From Phycicoccus flavus (GTDB lineage Bacteria; Actinomycetota; Actinomycetes; Actinomycetales; Dermatophilaceae): 41,844 nucleotides of DNA. The position numbers and the translations under genes are program-made. Below are positions 18,316 through 25,680 of this stretch, in pieces. The notes under the pieces are model-generated. The model worked only from the letters and a program-made list of their open reading frames with translations, had not been told where the DNA came from and did not search any database. The stretch's first letter is position 1; the number at the start of each line of letters is the position of its first letter. The stretch lies in NCBI RefSeq assembly GCF_004025965.2, contig NZ_SAYU02000037.1, forward strand, positions 1 to 41,844, given 5' to 3'.

Positions 18316-19431
18316 ATGGTGGATTCTCGCTCGTCTTCGCGCGCCGAGATCCGCGTGCTCGACCTCTTCAGCGGGGCCGGTGGGCTCAGCGCTGGCCTCA
18401 GTGCGGAGTCGAATCGCTTCAAGACACTAAGGGCCATCGAGCACGACTCAGCGGCCGCCGCGACGTACGCCGAGAACCACGATCCCGAAACCGTGTTCGC
18501 AGGTGGCATCGAGCACTGGCTCAAGTCGGAGGAGACGCCCGAAGCAGACGTCGTCATCGGCGGACCACCGTGCCAAGGCTTCTCCGCCCTCGGCAAGCAG
18601 GAGCAACTCGATGAGCGCAACCAGTTGTGGCTGCGCTACGCCGAGACGATCCGGAAGGCCAAGCCGAAGTACTTCGTGCTTGAGAACGTGCCCCAGTTCC
18701 TGACGTCCGTGCAGTTGGCCCGGTTCAAGCGTCAGTGCCAGCCGAGCCAGAGGCTCGGCGCATATACCTTCCAGGCCATGGTGCTGAACGCTGCCGACTA
18801 TGGCGCTGCCCAGGTCCGGAAGCGGGTAATCCTTATCGGCCATCACCGCGACCTGCCGTTTCCGGGATTCCCGACTGCGACGCATGCGAAGGTCGAGGAC
18901 GCCACGCATGCCGAGTGGCGCACGCTCGGCGACGTTCTCGACGGCCTCCGCCCAGCCGTGACCGACATCGATCCGCCCGACCGCACCATCGAGTTCGGCG
19001 ACACTCTGCTCCCCGGAGCATTCAAAACGAGTGAGCTTCACCTGACCCGGCACTACGAGCCACTCTCGATTAAGCGCTTCCGCCACATCCCGGCCGACGG
19101 GAACCGATTCGACATCCCCAAGAAGCTTCTCGCCGAGTGCTGGAAGAAGCACAAGAGTGGCAGTGGTGACGTCATGGGGCGGCTGAACTTCGGGAAGCCG
19201 TCGGTCACCATCCGAACGGAGTTCTTCAAGCCCGAGAAGGGCCGGTACCTGCACCCGACCGAGCACCGCGCCCTCACCCACCACGAGGCCGCGCGGATCC
19301 AGGGATTCGCCGACGACTACAAGTGGGTCGGATCGAAGGTTGCTATCGCCCGCCAAATCGGCAACGCCGTCCCCATTCCGCTCGCCCAGGCTCTCGGTGC
19401 CCATCTTGTGTCGGCCCTCGACGCCCAGTAG
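18316..19431 (+). CDS. DNA cytosine-5 methyltransferase
   Basis: A 371-residue m5C methyltransferase with all main motifs in order: I DLFSGAGGLSAGL, IV GGPPCQGFS (catalytic Cys in the PCQ loop), VI ENVP, VIII QVRKRV and X QIGNAVP. The target-recognition region lies between VIII and the RIQGFADD motif. It transfers methyl from SAM to C5 of cytosine. It is divergent from vsr, whose product repairs the mismatches such methylation causes. The ATG at 18316 is chosen; there is no Shine-Dalgarno, and a possible -10 lies just upstream, so the mRNA may be leaderless. Specificity cannot be read, though pairing with Vsr suggests a target whose deamination is mutagenic. Confidence 0.93.
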   Translation: MVDSRSSSRAEIRVLDLFSGAGGLSAGLSAESNRFKTLRAIEHDSAAAATYAENHDPETVFAGGIEHWLKSEETPEADVVIGGPPCQGFSALGKQEQLDERNQLWLRYAETIRKAKPKYFVLENVPQFLTSVQLARFKRQCQPSQRLGAYTFQAMVLNAADYGAAQVRKRVILIGHHRDLPFPGFPTATHAKVEDATHAEWRTLGDVLDGLRPAVTDIDPPDRTIEFGDTLLPGAFKTSELHLTRHYEPLSIKRFRHIPADGNRFDIPKKLLAECWKKHKSGSGDVMGRLNFGKPSVTIRTEFFKPEKGRYLHPTEHRALTHHEAARIQGFADDYKWVGSKVAIARQIGNAVPIPLAQALGAHLVSALDAQ

Positions 19432-19445
19432 GCACGCCATCTCCG

Positions 19446-19690
19446 ATGCCACCCGACATGATGGACCGGACGGTTGAGTCCCAGGTCCAATCCGAGCTCG
19501 TTCTCAGGTTCGACCCGCTCACAATCGAGCACCTTGGATCGAACATGTGCTCCTGGCTCCCCAACGCCGTCGCGGAGCTGGTGGCGAATGCTTATGACGC
19601 CGACGCAACCGAGATCACGGTCCGAGTCGTAGGCAGCGGCGAAGCGCAGCACATCGTGGTTGAGGACGACGGCCACGGCATGTCGAGGCT
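19446..19690 (+). pseudogene. Truncated second GHKL ATPase (N-terminal stump)
   Basis: From an ATG at 19446 (or 19458), about 80 residues match the start of a histidine-kinase-like ATPase. They include VAELVANAYDADATEI (Mg-binding Asn box) and VVEDDGHGMS (D-x-G-H-G-M). Right after the second motif the sequence changes to an IS256-family transposase read on the opposite strand, so the lid motif and everything after are gone. It follows the m5C methyltransferase by 14 bases and was probably its co-transcribed partner. The frame continues through antisense transposase DNA to 20015, but that tail is not native. Confidence 0.75.
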
Positions 19691-20300
19691 CACGATGCAG
19701 GTTTGGACGATCGCGGCCACTCTGTCCGGGAGCCCTTTCAGACCATCGCACACACTGAAGAACACGTCGGCCACGCCCCGGTTCATGACATCGGTCAGCA
19801 CGCCCATCCAGAACTTGGTCGACTCCCCGCCGCCGCGGCCGGACCACAAGCCCGAGCACGTCGCGGTGCCCGGCCGGGTCGACCCCGATCGCGGCGCAGA
19901 ACGGCTGGTTGCCGACCTGCTCGTCCCGGACCTTGACGTAGATCGCGTCGATGAACACCGCCGCGTGCACCCCGCTGCAACGGCCGGGAGGACCACGCTT
20001 ACATGTCCTCGATGACCTTCTCGGTGATCTTCGAGACGGTGTCCTTGCTGACCGAGGCACGGTAGATCTCGGCGAAGCGCGCGCTGATCTCGCCGGTGGT
20101 CAGACCCGGGCGTCTCCCACAAGCACTTCGTGCAGGGGGGTGCCCCTGCGAGAGCACAATCGCGTCGACACCGGACAGGCGGCGCTGGCGCCTCTTGACG
20201 ATCACCGGCTCGGAAGAGCCGTTCTGGTCCCGCTTTACCACGACCTGGCCCGGGCTGGCGTTGTGGGTCAGCACCGGCTTGGCACGGGTCCCGATCCTTT
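19690..20300 (-). mobile_element. Decayed IS256-family transposase fragment
   Basis: Read on the minus strand, pieces of an IS256 (Mutator-like) transposase appear in order but in different frames: GTRAKPVLT, EPVIVKRRQRRLSGVD, GLTTGEISARFAEIY, ASVSKDTVSKITEKVIEDM ending at a stop, then AAVFIDAIYVKVRDEQ, GNQPFCAAIGVD, GGGESTKFWM, VLTDVMNRGVADVFF and DGLKGLPD. The N terminus and the C-terminal third are missing, there are at least two frameshifts and one in-frame stop, and no terminal inverted repeats are recognisable. It is inactive. It interrupts the GHKL ATPase gene and marks the border between the defence locus and the conjugation genes. Confidence 0.85.
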
Positions 20301-20314
20301 AGACGGACAGTCCC

Positions 20315-21751
20315 TCACGGCGCAACGTAGGCAGCGGGCGTGGATCGCGGTGCGTCGTGGTTTCCGTACCAATGTGGGGGACGCGGTTCCTCGGTGCCCG
20401 GCGGGTGGAGGTCACGGACCGGGAGAGCAGCAGCCGCCAAGCCGCCGGTGACGTTGGGGACGTAGCTCGCGTGGCGCTGCAGACAGACTGCCACGGGTGG
20501 TGGCAAGGGGATGGTTCGGTGGGCGGTGAGGTCTCGTGGGTCGATCCAGGTCCGCGTTGGGCTTTCGCTGACGGTGGGTCCCTGCTGGTGGGTGAGATAG
20601 GCCTGTGCCGCGCGGGCACTGACGGTGAGGCTGCCGTCGGCGACGGTGTCGAGGACGGTGATGGCGAGATCATGGCTCGCGGCGAGGGTCTCGGCCGCGG
20701 CGTGGAGCGTCTCCGGTGACGAGCGATCCACGATGGTCGCGGTGGACGCCAAGGCCGTGCCGTCGATGACGATCTCGGCCAGGGCGGCAACGACCTCGCC
20801 CCCGGCGGCATGGAGCGCGTCGGGGATGGCGCGTGCGGTGGGTGGGGTGAGGTCGCGCAGGTCGGTGTGCAGGATCTGCCAGGCCGAGGTGGCTGCCGCG
20901 AGCTGAGCGTCGAGCTGTTCCTGGAAGGTGAGCGCGTCAAGGTCTCCTTGGCTGGCGGCGGCCGCCATGATCCGATGGGTCATGGCGGTGGTGGCGGCCT
21001 GGATGCGGGTGACCTCGAAGAGGGTGGGCAGTCCGGGGTGGGTCGCCAGGGCGCGGTGCGCTTCCAGGTCCCACCGAGCAAGCACCGTCGCGACCCGGCC
21101 GGCCGCGGGTGGGTCGCGGTGTTCGCCGGTCAGGGCGTGCGGGAAGACCCGGTAGAGCTCGGTGCCGGTGATGCGTTCGGCGACCTGGAGCCGGTCTCGG
21201 GTGTAGCGCAGGGCGGCGAGCCGGTGGGTGGCGTGGCGGCTGCGGGTAGCTGGGCCGTGTTCCCGGTCGCGGATCTCTTGGCCGACGGCGAGGCCGACCG
21301 CGTGGGTGGCGACGTAGACGCTGTGCAGGACCCGGGCGCGGGCAGCGGTGGCGTCAACGAGGACGTCGACCCGGCCGGGTTCGAGCCCTCGCCAGGTGGC
21401 ATGGATGAGGTCGTGGGCGCGCACGAAGGCGTCGGCGACGCCGATGAGGCGAGAGTCGGAAGGGCCGGTCCCGGGCCAGGTCCGAGCGGCCAGGTGTCTG
21501 TGGGTGCCGTCGCTGGCCATCCGGAGCCGTTCCGCGATCACGTCTGCCGGTCCGGGTTGGGTGGCCCGGCCGGGATGCGGCAAGCTGGTGGGCAGCGCCG
21601 ACAGGAGCTCGTGAGCGGCTTGGACCATCTCCGGCCAGGCGCGCACGAGGGCTGCGGCGTCAAGGTCGTGCGGGTCGAGCAGGAGGGCGCGGGTGTCGCG
21701 GTCGCAGGCCAGGAGCAGTTCGCCGACGCTGCGGGTGTCCGAGGTGGTCAC
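20315..21751 (-). CDS. Hypothetical helical protein of the conjugative element
   Basis: A 478-residue, Ala-, Leu- and Arg-rich, mostly helical protein with no transmembrane segment and no family I recognise. The frame is open far upstream, but the coding start is best placed at the GTG at 21749-21751, which overlaps the stop of the preceding 138-residue gene by four bases (GTGA), indicating translational coupling. It starts MTTSDTRSVGELLLACDRDT and ends in a Pro/His-rich tail. Its place in a two-gene operon within the conjugation region suggests an accessory transfer or regulatory role; that is inference from position only. Confidence 0.7.
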   Translation of the reverse strand: MTTSDTRSVGELLLACDRDTRALLLDPHDLDAAALVRAWPEMVQAAHELLSALPTSLPHPGRATQPGPADVIAERLRMASDGTHRHLAARTWPGTGPSDSRLIGVADAFVRAHDLIHATWRGLEPGRVDVLVDATAARARVLHSVYVATHAVGLAVGQEIRDREHGPATRSRHATHRLAALRYTRDRLQVAERITGTELYRVFPHALTGEHRDPPAAGRVATVLARWDLEAHRALATHPGLPTLFEVTRIQAATTAMTHRIMAAAASQGDLDALTFQEQLDAQLAAATSAWQILHTDLRDLTPPTARAIPDALHAAGGEVVAALAEIVIDGTALASTATIVDRSSPETLHAAAETLAASHDLAITVLDTVADGSLTVSARAAQAYLTHQQGPTVSESPTRTWIDPRDLTAHRTIPLPPPVAVCLQRHASYVPNVTGGLAAAALPVRDLHPPGTEEPRPPHWYGNHDAPRSTPAAYVAP

Positions 21752-22164
21752 GGGGTCACCGCGGCAGCGAGGTTGATCAGCTCTGCGAGGTCCTGCACGA
21801 GGTGCGGGGGTAGGGGCCGCGGAAGCGGGCTGCGCGCCAGCCGCCGCACCTGACAGAGAGTGCCAGGCAGGTCCGTCGGTGAAGGTGCAGCGCTCGGCGG
21901 GGTCGGGGGCCATCCGGGGAGGGCGTCGATGTCGGCCGCGAGGTGCTGGGCTCGGCAGGCGAGGATGTGCGGTCGGACGTCGCCGCCGGGGCTCGCCGTC
22001 GCGGATGCCTGGTCCCCGAGTTGGGCGAGCAGGAGCGGCAGGGCGGACCCGTCGCCAACCGGCGGGTCGGGCAGCAGGCGCAACGTGGCGCGCGGCGGAT
22101 GGTGCTGGTCTTCCATGCCTCCCAAGGGCGTCCCGCGGTCTGTGGGTGGACATCGCGCGGTCAT
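21748..22164 (-). CDS. Hypothetical protein, first gene of a two-gene operon
   Basis: A 138-residue protein, Pro- and Leu-rich, without a recognised domain. The start is unusually well supported: AAAGGAGGTGA lies nine bases before the ATG at 22164 and is close to a perfect anti-16S match. Its stop overlaps the GTG of the next gene by four bases. It is transcribed away from the membrane-protein gene at 22372, with which it shares a 207-base regulatory region. Function unknown. Confidence 0.65.
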   Translation of the reverse strand: MTARCPPTDRGTPLGGMEDQHHPPRATLRLLPDPPVGDGSALPLLLAQLGDQASATASPGGDVRPHILACRAQHLAADIDALPGWPPTPPSAAPSPTDLPGTLCQVRRLARSPLPRPLPPHLVQDLAELINLAAAVTP

Positions 22165-22371
22165 AGGTTCTTGTCACCTCCTTTCGGGTTCGTTTGGACA
22201 GGGTCAGCCTGTCCCCAGGCCGGGTCGTCTTGGCCCGGCCGGCCGTACCTGTGGACAACCGTGACCCGCAGACGGTGCTGGGGAGCACCGTGGAGCACGG
22301 AAGCACCGGGTGGATATGTGGAGGCGGCCGCCGGCCGGCCGGCGGCCGTTCAAGGCGGGAGGTGCGTGGTG
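22165..22371. promoter_or_regulatory. Divergent promoter region with two perfect palindromes
   Basis: The region separates the 22164 (minus) and 22372 (plus) genes. GGACAGG-gtcag-CCTGTCC (22196-22214) is a perfect 7-bp inverted repeat just upstream of the strong ribosome binding site of the minus-strand gene. A perfect 24-base palindrome (22325-22348, arms CGGCCGCCGGCC and GGCCGGCGGCCG) lies just before the ribosome binding site of the plus-strand gene. Both are good operator or attenuator candidates. Confidence 0.5.
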
Positions 22372-23235
22372 ATGCGTTGTCCGAGGAGCGTTGTCGTCGC
22401 GTCGGCGATGGTGGGGCCGTGCTCGCTGAGCACGGCGGTATGGTGCGGCATCGCTGCGCTGGTCCCGCCCGGTTGGGGCGCCGCCGAGGTGCTGGTGCTG
22501 CTGGGGGTGACGTGGCTGGCCGGAAGTCCCGTGGCCGAGCAGGGCGCGGCACGTGTCTTCGACGGCGCCCGTGACTTGTCCGAGGCTGAGCAGGCGGTGC
22601 TGGCTGCGGCCGTGACGCTCGCCTGTCGGGTCGGGCATGGCCCACCAACAGTCGCGCTCCGGGCCGCTCGCGGGAGTGCGGGCGTCCTCCCGGCGGGGGC
22701 GGGTCGTCGCACGGTGCTGGTGCCGGTCGCTCTAGTGGCGGCGCTGCATCAAGGCCGGGTCACGCCCCGGCAAGCGGCAGCAGGGATCGTGCACGCCGCC
22801 GCTATCAACCGAGCCGGTGTGAACAGGCACCGTCCGGCACTGCAGGTGTGGTGCCTGCCGTGGACCGTCCTGGCCGGTGCCGTCGCCGGCGCGGGTCGCG
22901 GGCTGCCGGTGACACCGGTGGCGCTTCTGATGTGGCAGGCGCGGGGCGTGGTGGTCGCTGTGGCCGCGGTCCAGGCGGTCCAGGCCGGCCACCTGTGGGT
23001 CGCCGCCTTGTCGGTGGCGATCGGGGCGGGCTCCTACCTCTTCCCGAGGGCCGCGCGGGCCGCGCAGCATCGCGTTCAGGAGGTGGGCGATGCCGCGGTG
23101 CGGGACGCGGGTCTTGGCTCGGGCTATGTCCGGCTGCTCGAGATCAGCGGGTGCGCGCCTGGGATGGAGCGGCGGCTGCGCCTCACTCCCGCATCGAGCG
23201 GTGCTCGGGTCGGATCGGTCGCATCGGTGTCCTAG
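22372..23235 (+). CDS. Multi-pass membrane protein of the conjugation region
   Basis: A 287-residue protein from an ATG with GGGAGG nine bases upstream (an in-frame GTG one codon earlier is also possible). Hydrophobic segments lie at about residues 7-50 (probably two helices), about 115-130, 155-175 and 185-225. The C-terminal part (VGDAAVRDAGLGSGYVRLLE, then a short RRLRL) vaguely resembles the region after the active site in M48-type membrane proteases, but no H-E-x-x-H is present, so it is not called a protease. It converges on the HTH-repeat gene: the two stop codons share the palindrome CTAG. Exact function unknown. Confidence 0.65.
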   Translation: MRCPRSVVVASAMVGPCSLSTAVWCGIAALVPPGWGAAEVLVLLGVTWLAGSPVAEQGAARVFDGARDLSEAEQAVLAAAVTLACRVGHGPPTVALRAARGSAGVLPAGAGRRTVLVPVALVAALHQGRVTPRQAAAGIVHAAAINRAGVNRHRPALQVWCLPWTVLAGAVAGAGRGLPVTPVALLMWQARGVVVAVAAVQAVQAGHLWVAALSVAIGAGSYLFPRAARAAQHRVQEVGDAAVRDAGLGSGYVRLLEISGCAPGMERRLRLTPASSGARVGSVASVS

Positions 23236-23936
23236 GGCCGGTGCGCGATGCGCCGGTGGTGGCTGAGGCTGATACACCGCGCTCGGCAGTCCGGGCACGT
23301 GGCCAGGTTGGCGTCGCTGAGCCAGCGAGTCAGGGTGGCCGGCAGCCACAGCCGGCGGCCGGACGCGGTGATGAAGTCAGGTGCGGGGGTGCGGTCCTGG
23401 CGGACCCAGCGCACCACGGTGGGCTCGGTCACCCCGACCATCTGGGCCAGTCCCTTCAGGCCGACGACCCCGTCCGGCAGCCGCGGCCCGATCGGGGTGA
23501 AGGGTCCGTGACTGCGCGTGGCACGGGAGACCACCGTGACCGGGATGTCGTCGGCAGCCGCGATCTGGGCCATGGTGCGCCCGGCGCGGCGCGCCTGTGC
23601 CCACTCCTCGATCACCTCCGGCGCCGGGAAGGGGCCGTAGTCGGCGGTCATTCGGCTCACCAGCTGGTGTGCGACGCCCTCCCGTGCCGCGATGGCCGTC
23701 ACGGACTGGCCGCGGCGGCGGGCCTGCAACCAGCGGCGCGCTCGGGCGCCGGCGACCGCTTCGGGGATGTGGGTGCGGCCCAGCTGACGTGTGGCGCGCG
23801 GGAACGGGCCGTAGGGATCGGTGACCCTGCGGACCGTCGCCGCTGGAACCCCGTCCCGCCATCCGATGAGGGCCGCGGACTCTCCGTCCCGGCGTCGCAC
23901 CAACCACTCCAACGCCGGGTGCGACGTCGCGGACAT
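23232..23936 (-). CDS. Multi-HTH protein with C-terminal zinc finger (putative regulator)
   Basis: A 234-residue DNA-binding protein built of repeats. Three units of about 38-40 residues (about 8-46, 67-104, 109-147) share the pattern W-x2-R-R...AxI/L...V-x3-T/L-V-x-R...YGPF or HGPF, each a compact helix-turn-helix. A fourth, MerR/AlpA-like HTH follows (GLAQMVGVTEPTVVRWVRQ, about 160-209). The C terminus has CPDC followed by HHRRIAH, a C2H2-like zinc finger (C214, C217, H226 or H227, H232). The start is four bases after the stop of the preceding small gene. It is a candidate master regulator or excision/transfer factor. No exact family name is known to me. Confidence 0.75.
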   Translation of the reverse strand: MSATSHPALEWLVRRRDGESAALIGWRDGVPAATVRRVTDPYGPFPRATRQLGRTHIPEAVAGARARRWLQARRRGQSVTAIAAREGVAHQLVSRMTADYGPFPAPEVIEEWAQARRAGRTMAQIAAADDIPVTVVSRATRSHGPFTPIGPRLPDGVVGLKGLAQMVGVTEPTVVRWVRQDRTPAPDFITASGRRLWLPATLTRWLSDANLATCPDCRARCISLSHHRRIAHRP

Positions 23937-23940
23937 GCCG

Positions 23941-24324
23941 TCAGTCTTCCCCAGCAGGGTGACCGCCGCGAGCCGGTGACTCTGGCGATGGCACTGCCGG
24001 GTGCGTGGCTTCGACGTCGTCGGCCGGGTCCGTGGCCTGAGCCAGGCGCCGGAGCCTGGCCGCCTCGGGTCCGGTGACGCTGCCGGCGCACCACCGGAGC
24101 GTCTCCGCGCTCGACAAACCCTCCTCCCCGGTGAGGGCGACCAGGGCGCGCCCGGCCCGCTGCTCGCACTCGGCGACCCATGCGTCCCGTTCACGCAGCG
24201 CCATCGCGACCTCCACCCCGAGCCGGCTGCACCGTTCGTCCTTGGCGGCCCGCTCGGCCCGCCAGGTGCTCTGCCCGTCCAGCGCGGCCCGCCGGGCGCG
24301 CTGCCAGTCATCCCGCCTGCTCAT
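23941..24324 (-). CDS. Small hypothetical protein upstream of the HTH-repeat gene
   Basis: A 127-residue, charged, helix-rich protein (MSRRDDWQRARRAALDGQS..., then a Glu/Arg-rich coiled region and an acidic Pro-rich tail). The stop is four bases before the start of the multi-HTH gene, so the two are probably co-expressed. No family recognised. Cys residues at about 32, 53 and 79 do not form an obvious metal motif. Confidence 0.6.
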   Translation of the reverse strand: MSRRDDWQRARRAALDGQSTWRAERAAKDERCSRLGVEVAMALRERDAWVAECEQRAGRALVALTGEEGLSSAETLRWCAGSVTGPEAARLRRLAQATDPADDVEATHPAVPSPESPARGGHPAGED

Positions 24325-24434
24325 CGCTCTGCCTCCCGTCGACGCCGCTGATCCTCAGGGCCTAAGGGGCTCGACGTGCATGTGGGTGGACATTCTCGGC
24401 TCGGGCACGTGATGATCGACTGAGAGGGGGCCGG

Positions 24435-25091
24435 TCAGCCGGTCGGGGTGTCGTCGGGTGTGTTCTGGTTGATCGGCGGCAGGGGTGGTGATGGCCGCAC
24501 GGTGCAGAACCCGTCGCGTTCCGGGTGCTGCGTGCTCATGATCGCGGTCAACCGGGCAAGCACGATGTCGACCGCGGTCGAGACGTCGAGATCCGGATCG
24601 GGCTTGGGCTTGGTCACCCAGACCGTGACGCGGCGTGGACCCGGCGCGTCGGCCTTGACCCGGAGGGGGTCATCGCTGAGCACGCCTCCCCCGAACGCGG
24701 CGGGAAAGATCGTGAACACGCGTCCGCCGACCTGGTCGAAGGTGTACCGGTGCCCGGGCTCGGGTTGGCCGTAGTCCGGATTCTTCACCGCCTGGGTCGT
24801 CCACTGGTCCTGGAACGAGTCCTTCACGTACGTGCAGTCGAACCGCATCGAGAGGAACCCGTCGACCGTCTCGATCGCCGGGCCGGCCGATGACGACGGC
24901 GGGGTGGAAATCCCGGGTATCGGTGTGGAGGCCGACGGAGTGGGCAGTGCCGTCGTGGGTGGCGGCGCAGTCGTGGTCGATCGTGGCGGCGTCGGCACCG
25001 GCGAAAGGGTCGGGTCCGGTGGAGGGCTGTCACAGCCGCAGAGCACCAACAGCCCCGACAACATCGCGGAGATCATCCAGCGGCTGACCAT
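24435..25091 (-). CDS. Putative lipoprotein of the conjugation region
   Basis: A 218-residue secreted protein. A Type II signal is visible: MVSRWMISAM, hydrophobic LSGLLVL, then CGC, with C20 the likely lipidated cysteine. A Pro/Thr/Ser-rich linker (about 21-70) leads to a folded domain with FDCTYVKDSFQDQW, YTFDQVGGRVFTIF and VTVWVTKPKPDPDLD. The ATG at 25091 is chosen because GGGAGG lies nine bases upstream and the signal peptide follows directly; an in-frame ATG at 25121 would add a charged extension. It would sit on the outer face of the membrane, perhaps with the transfer channel. No family recognised. Confidence 0.7.
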   Translation of the reverse strand: MVSRWMISAMLSGLLVLCGCDSPPPDPTLSPVPTPPRSTTTAPPPTTALPTPSASTPIPGISTPPSSSAGPAIETVDGFLSMRFDCTYVKDSFQDQWTTQAVKNPDYGQPEPGHRYTFDQVGGRVFTIFPAAFGGGVLSDDPLRVKADAPGPRRVTVWVTKPKPDPDLDVSTAVDIVLARLTAIMSTQHPERDGFCTVRPSPPLPPINQNTPDDTPTG

Positions 25092-25264
25092 CACTTTCCG
25101 CCTCCCCCAGTGAGCTGCCATCGTAGGACGGACCAGCGCGCCTCGTGGTTCCCGGGCGCCGCGGCCAGCGTGCCCGCGCGGCCCGCGCCCACGAGGACCT
25201 GGCGTCGCCGGCGAGGGGCGCATTCTTGGGCGCCACTGTGCGCTCCGGGTCGACGGCGGCGGGG

Positions 25265-25680
25265 TCACGCACCGGCCCGGTTCGCGTCGTAGCCCTGGTG
25301 GGCGATCGCGCTCTGGGCTTGCTCCAAGAGTGCCCCGAGCTCGTGGGCGCAGTCGCTGCGGCGGCCAGGTGCTCCCGGGCCAGCGCGACACTCACTTCGG
25401 GGTCTCGTTCGTGGTCGTAGACCGGCAGGGTTTCCAGCGAACGCTGCAGGCCCTCCCCGAGTTGCGTCAGAGCCTGCGGCAGCAGGTACCCGACACCCTT
25501 CAGCTCGCCCAAGACCCGGTAGAGCGTCGGGGCCGCGATCGCCGCTCCATGCCCGGTGATGTGGTTGACCGCGCGGATCGACTCGTACGCCAGCTCGGGC
25601 CATCCCGGGATCGCGCCGTCGTCGTCCTCCCCGCCGAGCAGGCCGCGTCCGGCGTGCCGGCACCCCTCAATCTCATCCAT
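25265..25680 (-). pseudogene. Hypothetical conjugation-region protein with a likely frameshift
   Basis: From an ATG at 25680 (GGGGGAGAGG upstream) the first 110 or so residues are protein-like (PELAYESIRAVNHITGHG, LYRVLGELKGVGYLLPQAL, SVALAREHLAAAA). The frame then turns into Ser/Thr/Arg-rich nonsense and would overlap the lipoprotein gene. In another frame the same DNA continues sensibly as AHELGALLEQAQSAIAHQGY and ends at 25265. A small indel near 25350-25360 would restore one protein of about 138 residues. It may be a real disruption or a sequencing error. The intact product looks like the small helical proteins common before actinobacterial relaxase genes. Confidence 0.5.

Noticed and set aside
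22372-23235. M48-type membrane metalloprotease
   Set aside because: The C-terminal region is faintly similar but no H-E-x-x-H zinc site exists.
23428-23439. Twelve-base match (GTCACCCCGACC) to the tRNA-Pro 3' end, a possible second attachment site
   Set aside because: It lies inside the HTH-repeat coding sequence, is short for this G+C content, does not extend into the T arm, and conjugation genes continue on both sides.
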